A stretch of DNA of 64,000 nt from Isoetes taiwanensis. Taxonomy: Eukaryota; Streptophyta; Lycopodiopsida; Isoetales; Isoetaceae. Location of the stretch: the NCBI GenBank assembly GCA_021234155.1, contig JAJEKV010000045.1, forward strand, positions 7,797,105 to 7,861,104. The letters run 5' to 3'. The translations under genes and the position numbers were made by a program. The first letter of the stretch is position 1; every line of letters begins with the position of its first letter. Below the pieces are notes generated by a model that saw only the letters and a program-made list of their open reading frames with translations, had not been told where the DNA came from and searched no databases. Shown here piece after piece: positions 13,091 through 25,534 of this stretch.

Positions 13091-13225
13091 ACCTTCCACA
13101 CCTTCCACAATGGCAACAACTTAAACATAATACTGCAAGTTTCGGTGTCAAGTATCAGTGTTGTGCAGGCAAGCTCAATTAAAAAAGTGAAGGAAATTAA
13201 AGTTTTGTGTATGACCACCTAAACT

Positions 13226-14042
13226 TTGATCTTACCATGTGACATGAAGACAGAAGATGCAGAGGCACAGAAAAAGTTTTGGAGGAAGCTTAATAAGATT
13301 ATGGTATCAAAAGGGTTTTTCAAAGCTGAGTTTTTTGGGTTTATGGCAGACGAAGCTCAACCACATTGGATTGCAGTTCGGGAAGTTTTCTTCAATGGGG
13401 AGATTAGAGCTGAAAAAGAGCGTTCTTGTTACTTCCATTTTGAGCAGTGCATGCATCGACATACAGAAAGACACTTGCCAAAGGAATATTGGGATGCCCA
13501 TAAAGATTTGTGAAGAAGATGGCATCAATCTGCAACTGAGGAAGCAGATAAAATATACCACTTCATAATGGATTGGGGGTAAGACTTCAGATAACCATAT
13601 TAAAGTTTTGAGTTATTGGCTATCATGGTGGCATCATAGGGTTAGCAGATGGGGTAGGTTTATGGTCAATAAACAGAACTGGCATACAACAATATATATT
13701 CCACAAACAAACTTATCAGAGGCAAAGCATGGGAGTTGGTTAGCAGCATCAGGAAACAAGAACAATTTTTCCTTATATGATGCCTCCCTCTTTGATCTCA
13801 CAGAAGCTGTTCTTCAAAGTACCAAATACAAATCATTTCTAGACTGTAACTACTTAGGGACTGGTCCAGGTGTGTCAGATCTTTTTAATAGATTGCAAAA
13901 TCGTCAAAGCAGTGGTGCGAATGCTAAGGAGGTAACCAATGTTATAAGCATAGATACAAAAGCATCTATCCTACCAGGAAGAGAAAAAGAAAACAGAAAG
14001 AGAGCAAGAGACCTGAAGGTGATCCATGTGATATGGAAGTAG
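13226..14042 (+). pseudogene. MULE-type transposase, catalytic and post-catalytic region
   Basis: Cut-and-paste transposase remnant. The first frame (13226-13513) carries DMKTEDAEAQKKFW, then FFGFMADEAQPHWIAV and ERSCYFHFEQCMHRHT, which is the DDE-region pattern of a MULE-related family found across eukaryotes. A frameshift near 13515-13560 is followed by 13608-14042 with W-rich sequence, PQTNLSEAKHGSWLA, a SLYDA motif and a GTGPG motif, matching the segment after the catalytic domain. The first frame starts at TTG, not ATG, and a TAG at 14040 ends the second. Not functional as it stands. Confidence 0.7.
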
Positions 14043-14750
14043 TTGCTAATGTTGCAACGATTGATTGTTTGCCACCGGCAATGTTGCCAATTTGCAGATC
14101 GAAAAAACGTTTTAGCAGCTTATCAGGAATATCATTCACTCAAGTATGAAGATAAAGTGACATTCAGTTATGATAATTTTTCTGCTAGTATAAAGGATGA
14201 AAATGGAAGCTACCAGGGTATGCTATTTGAAGGAAATATAGTTTGTTGCAAAGGTTGGTACACAATATATGGCATGAAGAAAAGCACATTCTTCAGGAGA
14301 CGAAATGAGTGGTTGCATGGTGCAAAAAAGGGAATTCATGGTAATAAGTTGGTAAAGCGAAAAACGGAGAGAGTCCTGGCAGCCAAGGTAGCATTTGGCC
14401 AGTTTATTGATATTACTGCCAACCAGATGCCTCATCGAAGTAGAACAACTGCAGATGGGAAAAGAGATTGTCAAAAGGTCATGCCATCGACACATACTCT
14501 CAAATCAATGTTAAAAGAAGTGAATGACACACTCAGCATGCAAGGGCTTCCTCCTATTTCACAATCAAGTATTAGCAGATTATGGAATACAGAGTTCAAA
14601 GATGTCATTATTGCTCGTAATAGTGGTGACTTTTCAAAATATGAAATATGTACAGATTTGAAAAACAGATTATCATGTACAAAAAATCCTCAAGAAAGAG
14701 TGAAGCTCTTAGGATTGATGGAGAAGCATAACTTTGAGCATCAATTCTAA
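14043..14750 (+). pseudogene. Segment resembling the N-terminal half of DUF7869-type transposase-like proteins
   Basis: A 235-codon frame, in the same frame as 13608-14042 and separated from it only by TAG. Order seen: KVTFSYDNFSAS; CCKGWYTIYGMKKSTFFRRR; a basic stretch; MPSTHTLKSMLKEVN; SISRLWNTEF; and FSKYEICTDLKNRLS ending in KHNFEHQF. This layout recalls the region before the catalytic part of DUF7869 proteins, written from memory and unsearched. It ends in TAA, and the expected acidic-triad region is not found downstream. It could be a normal part of the MULE protein or a separate nested fragment. Confidence 0.45.
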
Positions 14751-14777
14751 GAGCATGATAGCGGTGTAGGAGGTAAC

Positions 14778-15739
14778 TTGAAGACTATATACAAAAGACA
14801 ACGTTCCATAGACACAGTTGATCTCACTCCAGAATCAGGGACTCATCGTCCAGACAAACATGCAACTAATGTTAGTAGAGTACGTAAGGATGATCCTGTG
14901 GTGAGGACTCTTTTTAATGATTCTTTAGAAGAGAAGTCAGTGCACAGATCTCTTTGGGCCATAAGAAGAACAGATGCAGGCAGTAAGGTCCGGTGCCAAG
15001 GGCAGAAGTCAGAAAATGGAAAAAAATGTAACAATCCAATTAACGTAGGTATACTACCTACAGCTGCTCCTTGCTTTTATGGATTAAGGGAATTTCGGGG
15101 ACAACGGGTATCACAAATGATGTGGTTCTGTCCCAATACTGTTGAATGCACATGGTTTCCGGATAAGTCTTTGGTATGCCCCCCACAAAGACCACCATTA
15201 TGGCCTGTTGATAAAGATACTGATTTAACCAATGAAGAGATTGAGAAACTTGGAGCAACGGGCTTCTTTTTGGGTGGTAGATCTCAATCTAGCTTAACAG
15301 TAGCCAACGCAGCATCTAGTATGCAAGCACGTAGATCCACAATGGCAGGGTCTGCTAGCTCCGTAAAAAGTAGAACAAAAATGACAAGGAAGGGGAAGGT
15401 TGTTAATTACAGGAAGGAAATGAATGGAGAGATGAAGGTGAGATTTGAGCAGTCAAAGAGAATGAAGGTGGATCTGTGCAAGAAAAGACTTACTTGAAAA
15501 ATAAACATGTGGACTATGTAGTCAAACGTGAAGATAACACGTACATTGTATCCATTAAGGAAGAACCAGAATGCAGTTGTCCAGACTTCATTCACATAGA
15601 AAGGATTAGAGGATTCATACCTTGCAAGCACTTGTTGTACGTATACAATCAAGTGCTTGAAATCGATCCAGTATCAGACCCTGAAGTGATCCAGCCAATG
15701 CTAACAGAAGCTATGTTGTTGCGTATACTGCCGAAATAG
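14778..15739 (+). pseudogene. Transposase C-terminus with SWIM zinc finger
   Basis: The frame from 14778 continues the frame of 13608-14750 and holds a Cys-containing region (KVRCQGQ, KKCNNPINVG, CFYGLRE, FCPNTVECTWFP). It stops at 15497. Overlapping it in another frame, 15476-15739 encodes a clear SWIM finger: CSCPDF, then GFIPCKHLLYVYNQVL (CxC...CxH). SWIM fingers are common at the C-termini of MULE transposases and their domesticated relatives. The frame change near 15480-15500 shows a broken gene. The stop at 15739 is probably the original end. Confidence 0.65.
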
Positions 15740-16248
15740 TTGTTAGTTGTAGTGAAGTGTATGCATTGCTAATACTTCATTAAGTTGGGTAACAGATTCA
15801 GTTGTGTTGTGATGTAAACTGATTCAGTTTAAAACATCAGATTATGACTTTTGTTCTAGAAAAACTTATGACCATGTAAATTGCAAGAACAATTGTAAAG
15901 ATTTATAGCATTTTTAGTACATCATACAAGGAAATTGTAAGAAAATATCTTATATATTCAACCTTTTTGCCCAGATGGCTTTACATTTTGCCCGAAGGCC
16001 TTTTACAATTCACATGAGCCCGGAGGCTTGAAAGCTTTTCAAGAAAAAAGCCCGGAGGCTTGCAATCATAGGGTTTGGCCAGAGGCATGTACAGTTCTTC
16101 GAACAAAAAAAATCCCGGAGGCATGTACAAGAAAAAAACAAAAAAAAAAAAGCTCTGCCCTATCACTTTCCTTCTTCTATTTCACCATCTGCAACAGAAG
16201 AAAAAAAGAAAGGACTGTTAGTTAGATGCTTTAAGAAATAAAGTAAGA
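15740..16248. other. Spacer with repeated CCCGGAGGC(T/A)TG motif
   Basis: No gene. Between about 15970 and 16130 a CCCGGAGGCTTG-like motif occurs at least three times in variant form (near 16019, 16050 and 16114), with CCCGAAGGCC (15991) and CCAGAGGCATG (16079) as weaker relatives. A-rich runs separate them. This may be the decayed 5' end of the LINE that follows. Confidence 0.4.
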
Positions 16249-18927
16249 ATGCAGTTACTTTTTAGCAATGTCAGGAACTCCTCAAAATCAGATGACTCGT
16301 CTTCATCTAGTGGTTCTGGAGGTAGGGGGTCCAGTGTAGTGGATTTAGTCATTAGCACTATACATATGATTGATATCATTCAAGAATTTGTAGTGGGGGA
16401 AGAAAGACCAGAATCTGATCATGTGCCACTAGTAATCACTTTAGAAATTGCCACCAAAGCTACTGCTGCAGCAAGACAGCAGGAAAAGGTGTCACATCAT
16501 CTGAGAATGAACCACAATAAGGCAGACAAATTTGAAGAAGCATGTGAACAGAAAGCACAAAAGATGATATGGCCAGATACAGCAATAGAGATCAGTGATA
16601 CTCTCACTGAAATGTTAATTGAGACGGCTATCACGTGCTTTAGCTCTGTCAGGAGTCGGAAAGGTTTGCCCTGTAATACTTGGTTTGATATGGATTGCAA
16701 GAAAAGTAGGGAAGAATATAAGAAAACACCAAAACATGGTAAGGCAGATGCAAAAAGGAGATATGTCAAACTACTCAGGCAGAAGAAAAGGGAGCATATC
16801 AGAAGGAGACAGGAGCACATGGTCAAAGAGCTGATTAAGGACCCAAAACGTTTTTGGAACCAATTAAAGAATAAGCAAGGGAGCGCTCATAAACTGGATG
16901 CAAAGGTACTAGTTGCCCACTTACATAAATTATATCATATTGATGGGATAGATGGCAGGACGGAGAAAGTAGAAAACAACCTACAGCTATCAGAAGGAGA
17001 CATAGAAGAAGGAATAAGGAAACTAGCAAATGGTAAAGCTGTTGATGCATCTGGGCTTGCATCTGAAATGCTAAAATGGGCAGGACCAACTGTTCAATCA
17101 GTTGTTCTCAAAATGCTAAATGCTGCACTAATAGAAGGTCTCCCACCATCCTGGGGTATAAGCCGAGTGGTCCCTATACACAAGGCAGGAGATGAAGAAG
17201 ATCCCAACAATTATAGAATGATCATGATTGGCAGCCTTTTCTCTAAGCTGTTTGCCTCAATTATGGAGCAGAAAATCAGTAAATGGGCGGAAACAATTGA
17301 GGTCAGAGCCAAAGGGCAAGCAGGATTTCGTCCCAAAAAATCCACCATCGATCACCTTCTCACCTTAAGAGCAGCTATGGACTCTGTAAAGAAGACGAAA
17401 AAGCCTCTTTTTGCCCTCTTTGTTGATCTAACAAAAGCATTCGATACAGTTAGACGAGAAGACTTATGGGTAAGAATGGAGAAAATTGGAGTTCCAGCAC
17501 ATTTTAGATATGCAGTGTTGCAATTATATGAGAAGGTGTGGGCACAATTGTCGTTCCCGCTTGTTGAACAGTGCCAGGAGAAGATCGACAGTAACGTAGG
17601 CGTGAAGCAAGGCTGTCCGCTTTCACCTACACTATTTGGCATATTCATTGATGAATTGGAGACTTGGATCTTACAACATGGAGGTGAGGGAACAAAGCTA
17701 GGAGGGTATGTACTTTCATTGCTCTTATATGCAGATGACATAGTCATGTTGGCCAGGAGTGAAAAGGACATGCAACAGCACATAAATGTACTTGCTTCCT
17801 TTTGTGACAGAATGCAAATGAGTGTGAATCTTAGCAAGACTAAGATCATTGTTTTTGGCACTAGGTCAATGGACTATAACTTCTATTACAAAGAGGAGAG
17901 AATAGAGGTTGCCACAACCTACAAATACCTAGGATTGTTGGTTGACCAGAACTATAAGTGGAACAGGGCAGTGGAACATAGAACAGATAGTGGCCTCAGA
18001 GCACTCTTCTCTATGCAAAGGAAATGTAGAAAAGCAGAAATTATGGACTTCGGTCTCAAAAAAATGTTGTACAAGACCCTTGTGCAAGCAGTGGTGCTAT
18101 ATGGGTGTGAAATATGGGGGCCAGGGCTCTCTTTAGACATGTGGAAGCGAGTGGAAAAAATTCAGAAAAAGTTCCTAGTATCAGAATTAGGGGTAAAGAT
18201 ACAGACGCCCTATGAGATTATCCTAGGAGAGACAGGTATGCTGCCATTGGAAGGAGAAGCACTGTTCTAGACCCTTCACTATTTTAGCAAGGTCCGGAAA
18301 ATGAAAGAAGATAGCCTCCTATACTTAGCATGGCAAGAGAGTGAAGCCAAGGGATGGTATGCAGAGGTTAAAAAGTGGCTTAACAAATGGGGAATGAACA
18401 TCGAGAATATGCCCCATGGAAAAGATAAGATCAGAGAATGGGTTAAGATATGTGTGCAGTATAAGCTTTGGCAGAATGCAGGCACCAAAATGATGGAATA
18501 TAAGCAGCACATGAACCCTAGTCTAGAGCCAATGGGCTACCTGAAAGACCAAATATCAATGAAAAAGAGACATGCTATCTGTCGAATGCGATTGAGCTCA
18601 CATCACTTAGGGGTTGAAGTTGGACGATGGGGGGATTTTCCTAGAGAACACCGTACCTGTAAGGTTTGTGGGGCGAATGAGGTAGAAGATGAGGCACATT
18701 TTCTATTACACTGTCCAGCATATCAGAATCTACGGGATAAACTTGGACTAAAGGCTATGTCTTTGCTAGACTTCTTCTCATATGCAAGCAATATAGTAGG
18801 AAAGTATATTATTGAAGCACAGGATTTGAGAGCAGTGTCAATAAAAAATTACAAACAACTTCTGGATGATTTTAAGAGGAATTCAGAGAGAGAGACAGGT
18901 GATATCCCAACAGGGGGTACACTCTAG
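16249..18927 (+). pseudogene. RTE-like LINE polyprotein (end of endonuclease, reverse transcriptase, zinc-binding C-terminus)
   Basis: Non-LTR retrotransposon ORF of about 890 codons broken by one TAG at 18268-18270. The frame before (16249-18270) and after (from 18271, with ATG at 18301) is identical. The N-terminus keeps only the end of the APE-type endonuclease (SVVDLVIS, then ESDHVPL), so the element is 5'-truncated. Reverse transcriptase signatures follow: ADASGLASEML, QAGFRPKKSTIDHL, LFVDLTKAFDTV, GVKQGCPLSPTLFGIFID and the catalytic LLLYADDIVMLA (about residues 495-505). The C-terminus has the zinc-binding HRTCKVCGANEVEDEAH / HCPAY pattern. It would nick DNA and copy its own RNA at the target site. 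One nonsense codon in otherwise good sequence suggests recent activity. Confidence 0.85.
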
Positions 18928-19033
18928 CATTTACAGCTGAAAATGTATGTACTTTTTCTTTGAAACATCTAATAGGCCTGATGGCCTCATAGATGGAAAT
19001 AAATAAATTTCTTTCTTTCTTCTTCTTTCTTCC
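18928..19033 (+). repeat. 3' end of the LINE with hairpin and (CTTT)n tail
   Basis: After the stop, a short 3' UTR contains the hairpin AGGCCTGATGGCCT (18974-18987), then ATAGATGGAAATAAATAAA and a CTTT-rich tail (about 19009-19033) instead of poly(A). The layout matches the ends at 8200, 12100, 22022 and 52530 on the other strand. Confidence 0.7.
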
Positions 19034-19278
19034 TCATCTTTATCCTCTTCCGACCACTCGTTTTCAAATGAGTCTCCAATCCAGCCCTCCAGCACACCTG
19101 ACATAAATTCTTGCTCTGAAAGTTCCTCTTGTTCCTCCTTCTCTGATTCTTCATCAGAGGAATCAGAGGAAGTTGGAGCAAGAAACGTTGTTAGGGGTGG
19201 GAAGACCTCTTCGACCCGAGGCCTCTTGCAAGAGACCTCGGGTTCTTCAGTTAGCAGGGCAGCTGCGGATCTCTTCAC
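19030..19278 (-). other. Acidic open frame cut by the LINE tail, no start ATG
   Basis: The minus strand is open from 19278 to 18931. The part outside the LINE tail encodes a short basic start (KRSAAAL, CKRPRVEEV) and a Ser/Glu/Asp-rich tract (SSDSSDEESEKEEQEELSEQ, then SEEDKDEEE). The frame begins at GTG directly after an in-frame TGA, so this is not a complete gene start. It could be an internal exon of an acidic nuclear protein interrupted by the LINE, or chance. No family recognised. Confidence 0.3.
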
Positions 19279-21014
19279 AGCTCACCGAGTTGGGCAGAGA
19301 GGTTGATGGTAGGAAGGCGCCAAACTGAGAGAGAAGAGATATAATCCAGAAGAGAAGTAGAAATCGTACAAATGAATCGACTTTCAGTCCTATCAACCAT
19401 CATTTAATGCCATTATTTGCATGTCTCAAAACTCGAGCCATGCAATAATACCTTAAATATCCAATATTTTCCTTATTTAACCTTTTTTCAAATACTATAT
19501 GATTCGTATTTAACCTATAATTCAATGCCAATATGATTCGTATTTAACCTATAATTCAATTAAAAAAAACACTTTTCGAAAAAACCACATAAGTGCCGAC
19601 CTCTTTAGTGCAGAATTCGTTTTTTAGACTTGTTTATCTTTATACTTGTTTTGTGAATCCACTCCTATATTGGAAGTCAGATTGTATAAATAAAAAAATT
19701 GCACGTGTCAGACCAGCCAGTAGCTCACACATCATCTGTGTTTCTGTTGTACCTTCAACCAACTCTATCTACGTTGACAAATGAAGTGCCAAAAACATTG
19801 TCCAAGGAATGGAGGGAGGAGAATGAAAGGAGGGAACTTCGAAGACAAGCATCAAATATTGCTATTTTAATGAATCTGGCAAAATTATTGAATTGAATCT
19901 TATCATCCACTAAGACAAAATGACCTATGAGACCCAAACAAATAAACAGCAGCTTGCCTATCATTCAAGAATTAACAAAAACCTGTCCTAAACGATTTAC
20001 GAGGGAAAAATCGTAACATTTATAAGTCTACTGATGGATAGTATAATTTGAGCATCTCAATGTAATGATCAAGGATACAATTGAACCCTCATGCCTGTTA
20101 TCTCCTGGATCTAAGATGTGAGTGTTCCCACCAAAGGTGTGTTCATCAGTATATACAGTGGTGCTTAGGTGTAACCAACCCGTCATAACGTGGATGTATA
20201 AGTGAAAATGCTCGACAATATTGAAAGACGTGGTCTTCATCTTCAATACACTCAAACTGGCAGCGTTGGCAGACCCTGTCTTCTTGTTCTTCCCAGGCCC
20301 ATCTGCTTATGTCCATTCTGAGGTAACATGCTCCTGTATAAATGGACGCAGCAATCGCTCTACCTTTTCATTGGCAAATGTGTTAAGAACTTCTACGGAC
20401 TCTGGCAAGCATATAGGATTAATCTGGCTTTTGTAATGGGATGTCTTTACTAACTCCAAAGCACTGCTATAGCTTGTGTTATTGTTCTTTGAGTCGAAAA
20501 CCACTAATATAGTTATTGCACTTATATAGTACCAATATGCGCACAAAGGCTTGCATTTTAGGTTAGTTCAAGGAAGATTTAGGTTATGTTCATGATTGTT
20601 ATTATGCATTTTAATTAATGTCAATGGTTGTTATGTGCTTGTAATATGTGTTAAAAAATCAATATTGCGCTCCACGTTCAGCATCTGCATTCATGTTTCT
20701 AATTGTCATATGAGGTGCAATTTCATTAATATCATAGTTAAAGACTCAAAGGCAAGTGTGGCTATCAACAATAAGACAAACAAGAGACTGACACCAACTT
20801 TTGATGCATTCACCATATTGATGCAGATGCAAGGCCATAAGACGCAAGTGTTGCTTAACCATATTGAAAGCTTTTCTAAGATTCACAGAAAGAGCAAAGC
20901 ATGGTTTCTTTGTTTTCTTAACTGCACTCTAAATGTTACTAAATTGTCAATGGTGGATCTATTTAGGTGAAATCTGGCTTGCTCCCTTGGTCCTCACATT
21001 ATTCTCTTTAGCCC

Positions 21015-21046
<32 letters not shown>

Positions 21047-22000
21047 GGAGGGAGGGAGATCCCACATGCTCTAAAAATTTGTGAGATATAGTGTAAGAGT
21101 GGAAAAACCACTCTCACTGTTCAAAGAAGACAAAAGGATTTTCTTTTAACTGCTGCTAAGCCATTTCCCATAAATCTTCCTTTTTCCTTCCCACCAAGTA
21201 AGACATCGATTTCTGCCATAGCCAAAATGGTAGAGAATCACTTTGACGGCTCGGTGAGAGACCTTTCAACCTTGTTCTTTATACATTATTTCTCAGCTCT
21301 TTTTTATATTTGTTGCTCCATTATTTTTAGCACATACAGTTGCTCTTTGTTCTTAATATATGTGGTTGATAAAGTAAGTCTTTTGAGCATTCTAATACTC
21401 GGTTTAATCTTCCATTTTAAGATAACTGCCATGTTTTTAAGCAACTCACTACATCTAACGATTAAAATTTGCAAAGAAATGTGTGTAACCTTGCTAACTA
21501 TAGGAGATTCAGATCTAATATTATTAGAGGTGCAAAATAATACCAACGGAGCTAACCAAAAAAGGGAGATGATTAAGCTCAATTTTTAATGCTGAATCTA
21601 TTAATCTAAAGAGGCCACAAGTCTTATATTTTTAAAATGGGGTTTAAAAGCAATTGCAAGCGAAGTGATTTTGGAATCGTCGTGTAACTGACCGCTTTTC
21701 TTGCTTAGATGATACCCCTTTCCCCCTTCCCCCCTTTCCCTTTAATGAGTTTCTAGCAAGCTTATCTAGACAAAGAATCCAAGCCCAGATGACAATCTCA
21801 ACAAAAGCATTAAAAAAATCGAAGCTCCGAAGTTGGATCATATAGTCTAGTCTCTGTGAGGAACATTGGGACTATAGCATCTGCATGCTTCAGAAAATAT
21901 GTCTGCTTTGCCTTGGGAGGAGGAGGAGGAGGAGGAATTCTTGTGCCAAGCATCCAATTATGCACATACCACATCAATATCACTTATTGGGGAAGCGAGA
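19279..22000. other. Intergenic AT-rich DNA with simple repeats
   Basis: No recognisable gene. It holds a short direct repeat (ATATGATTCGTATTTAACC at about 19497 and 19531), a purine-only GA/GGGA tract at 21013-21058 and a GGA repeat at 21917-21938. Frames of up to 124 codons (for example 20596-20970) have no family features. Confidence 0.4.
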
Positions 22001-22513
22001 GAAGATAAGATAAGATAAGATGAATTTTTACGTCCATGGGAACCCAACGGGTTATGGGACGGCACATGCAAGGGCAACAGCCCATCTAAAACCTGGGGAC
22101 TAGGCCCCATCACCAAACACAATAACCAAATATTAAAAGGCTACCAAGAATAAGATAAGATAATGCTAATGCTAGTGGTAAATTTATGCTTCTAAAATTA
22201 TCTAGACATAGCCAGTCCAAGGATTGGAAGGCCATTGATCTAGAATAATTGCTGCGCCTCCCCTGTACACTGCCCATTTCTTTTGCAGGCGGGCTGCCCT
22301 CACCTTGCAGAGCTCCTCCTTACGGTTGCACAATTGAAGAGGGGAGAGGTCCTCCTGTACTGAGAAACTAGTCCCTCTGAGATGGTTTCCATGCTGAAGA
22401 ACATGTAAGCGGCTAAGAGTGTCTTGAAACCGAACCAGAAGATGGCGAGGACGATCAGGTCTTGCCGCTCCCACCCTAGCAGCGGAGACAACTCCACCAG
22501 CCTTCACATGCAT
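22001..22513 (-). mobile_element. RTE-like LINE 3' fragment with (TATCT)n tail
   Basis: A GATAA-type tail (plus strand AAGATAAGATAAGATAAGAT, 22001-22020) borders TTTTTACGTCCATGG and a hairpin AACCCAACGGGTT (22037-22049), then ATGGGACGGC. That is the LINE 3' end read on the minus strand. Upstream on that strand (22513-22202) is a 103-codon open frame, presumably 3' LINE sequence, with no domain I can name. The 5' break is not defined. Confidence 0.6.
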
Positions 22514-25069
22514 GACATCAGTGTTGGCGAGTCCATAAAGTTGATTACAAAAGCATTGCCAAGTTGCAACGTCATTATCGAAAATATTAGTACTCCAAAA
22601 AAAAAATGCATGTTCGGATTAGAGTGCACATGTATAAAGAATATCAATGGGCCTGCAGAAGTCTCTGAGGTTCTAATCTGCTCTTGAAGACTGATATTTT
22701 CTTCCATTTATAATCATATGGTTTAGTGGAGTTCTGATGTTTTTTTTACGGCTCTCTAGATTAGTTTAAAGATAAAGTTATCTTTCTTATAATTAAAGAT
22801 AGAGTAACCTTTCTTATAACAGCTTTATACTTGTTAATATAGTTAACTCTTGTTGCATAATCTTTGCCATGAAACTTTTATTGTGGCAATCCTACAATAT
22901 CTTTAATTACAGCAATTTTAAAATGAGATGTTTCAATCTTCATGTTTGAAGCAATAATTTGAGGATTCTACACTCAACTTGGATCATTGCAAATTCAAAC
23001 TGGGATGTGAGGAATAGAACTTGTTCAAACCAGAAGTGTGAAAAGTTAAATCTATTCAGTCATACTAGAATACATGTAAATTTTGTAATTTTTATATCTG
23101 ATTAATGAACTTTTTGGCTTTCATCCTTCAAAAAAAAGAAAAAATTCATACTAGAATGGACCTATTCAAAATTGAAACTAGATCTATTCAGAGATGATCT
23201 ATGAGGAACTAAGCCTATTCAACTGGGCCTATTCATATTAGAACCATGAAAAGTTGAATCTGTTTAGACTAGGAATTGTACTTGTTCTAATGGGAACACC
23301 GAGAAATTGCTCTTGTGAGAAATTGTGCTTTTGTAAAAATAGTCCCATGAGCAATCGGACTTGTGTAGGTCCGGACATATGAAGAACTAGATGCGTATCT
23401 TCTAAAACCTAAACATTGGAATGTCTCAGGCCTGTTACAATTTTTGTTTAAAAAACTTATAGTCGCTTTGTATTAAAAGCTAGAACAAGGAGGTCGTACA
23501 CCATCCGCTCGAAGTGTGTACTCTTCATATGATATTTCTTGATGATCTCACCTAGATTTCATTAAAAAAAAAAAAAAAAAAGAAAGAAAAAAAAATCATA
23601 GATATTACCCGTGATAAAAAACAGAAAGTATATGTTAACTATGGCTATTGTACCATGTAGAGACATTATTTAATTTTTTAAAAAAAAAAAAAAAAAAAAA
23701 GCCACAAAATTCCTCCATGTTGAAAAGTCTAATCAACACACTTTCTCCATGTGAGTTTTCTTCACCAAAAAAGAGTGATTTTTTTAGGCTTTTATTTTAT
23801 AATGGTTTTAGGAAAAAATATCAATAAATTTATTCTTTTATGCTAGAGAAGTTCCAAATTGTGTTAATAACTTCGAGAGGAAAAATGTTTTATACTGTCG
23901 TCATTACCATCCAACATATAGTCATAATTATATATTGTTACTAGATGTCGTCATTGTCGTCCAACATTAAGTGGTGCTTAATAAATATGTTACAGAAATA
24001 AGTTGTTTTATTCAAAGTATTGTAATTAATGGCAAGACATTATCGCCCTTATCCTAATATGGAATATAAAACATACACACATCCCGCAATGTGGGTGTGA
24101 GTGAGCACTTGCATAGACATCCAAATGATTATACTAAATTAACTCAATTAAAATGTTGTCTTATTGTTTTTTATCTATCCATTTTTATAAACAAAGAGAA
24201 TGTTTACCCAAGAGATAGTATCCTTAGTTCAATATATCATGATTGCAAAGGGCTAAAAGAAGTTCTAATATAGAAATGTCCATTTAAAAAAAAACAAAGA
24301 CTACTATGAATTTTGGGTCGGATTAGTAAATAGAAGAAGAAGAAGCTTGTTCTATGTCATGCCACTTGGCAGCATCCCCTAGGACATATGATGAACACAA
24401 CACTCGAACATTGCATAGCTATGTAATATTTCAATCCTGCCCCCAAGCACCTCACATTGAATGCGACTCTTGGCAGCTTCGAACACAGAAAAAATCATTG
24501 TAAACTTTCATCAAAGTAAATTGGAAACATAGTAACCAAGCATGAAAACGACAAAAACCTCCCGACTAAATCGGCTTCTCATTTATCTCAGCAGATTTTC
24601 TACAATGATGGATAGTGAGTAGCCGCACACATGCAAACTACCCACAAAGAAAAATAAAAGGAATGTCCAATTATACAACTTGGACCCCAGAAAATACAAT
24701 GCTAATAGATGTTTGGTTTGTGTACCTACCAAAAGCTTATCACTGGGATTAAAAAACCCTGCCCCTTCGGGTTTTCGAGAAAAAACCCTAGTGAGGAGCC
24801 TTTGGTAAGGGGCTTGGATAAACTAAAACAAATGTGAAACAACAAACCTCCCAAAGTGGTGGGGTTGATCACGCGTGCCACGGGACAAAAAAAAAACTCT
24901 TCAAATAGAGGGTTGGTCATGCATGCAGGCGACAAATGCATTAAACAATTTGGGGGATTTCGAGGGATAGGTTTAATACTCCGTACATTTTATACACTAT
25001 ACATAAAAAAAATTTGCCAATTTAATACATAAAAAATATAGCAAAACACAATTCCGACGTCGGAAGATT
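22514..25069. other. AT-rich intergenic DNA, nothing recognised
   Basis: Contains long A runs (23563-23593 and 23681-23700) and diffuse repeats of the type CTATTCA / GAACTAGATC between 22980 and 23270. No gene, RNA or transposon end could be placed. Confidence 0.4.
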
Positions 25070-25450
25070 ATCGCATACGCGAAAAGAACTAAAGCACAGT
25101 GAAAAACACCTACGCGAAAAGGCAATTTTTTTTCGCGGTATGCGCATTATACTGTTCCAGATACACAAAAACTGTGAAAACTGCATATGCAAAAAAGCAA
25201 AAAAAAAAATTGCCATTTTGCGTACATGCGAGTTTTCCTTTTCCACATGCGCAGTTTTCACTATTTCGCGTATGCGAAAAAATCTTTGCGCACGCGAAAC
25301 AATAAAAACTGCATATGCGAAATTCAAATTTCAAATTTGTGCCGCGATTTTATTAAAGCAGCGTACGCGAAAGCTTTTTCGCGTACGTGGTTTTGAAAAT
25401 TTCGTGTACGAGAAAAAAAAATTCGGCCGGCGAGAGAATACGTGAAACGC
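25070..25450. repeat. Dense cluster of TACGCGAAA / TTTCGCGTA motifs
   Basis: Within about 380 bp of AT-rich DNA the motif TACGCGAAA and variants (ACGCGAAA, TATGCGAAA, TTTCGCGTA, TTTCGCGG) occur at least ten times on both strands, for example near 25076, 25109, 25130, 25265, 25290, 25313, 25364 and 25377. CpG and CGCG are far more frequent than in the flanks. Open frames in nearly all frames here are a by-product. There is no fixed period, so this is not a simple tandem satellite. Confidence 0.6.
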
Positions 25451-25534
25451 ATTTTAAACAATAAAATACGTATTTTTTATTTTATACGTCGAAATTGTTA
25501 ATTTCTTACGTATGGAATCTATCCCTGAGGATTC

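Noticed and set aside
18931-19278. Complete 115-aa acidic gene starting at 19278
   Set aside because: The start is GTG right after an in-frame TGA, and the last third is LINE tail. At most an exon fragment.
25022-25445. Several overlapping frames on both strands
   Set aside because: They result from the CGCGAAA motif cluster lacking stop codons. No family likeness, and all frames are equally open.
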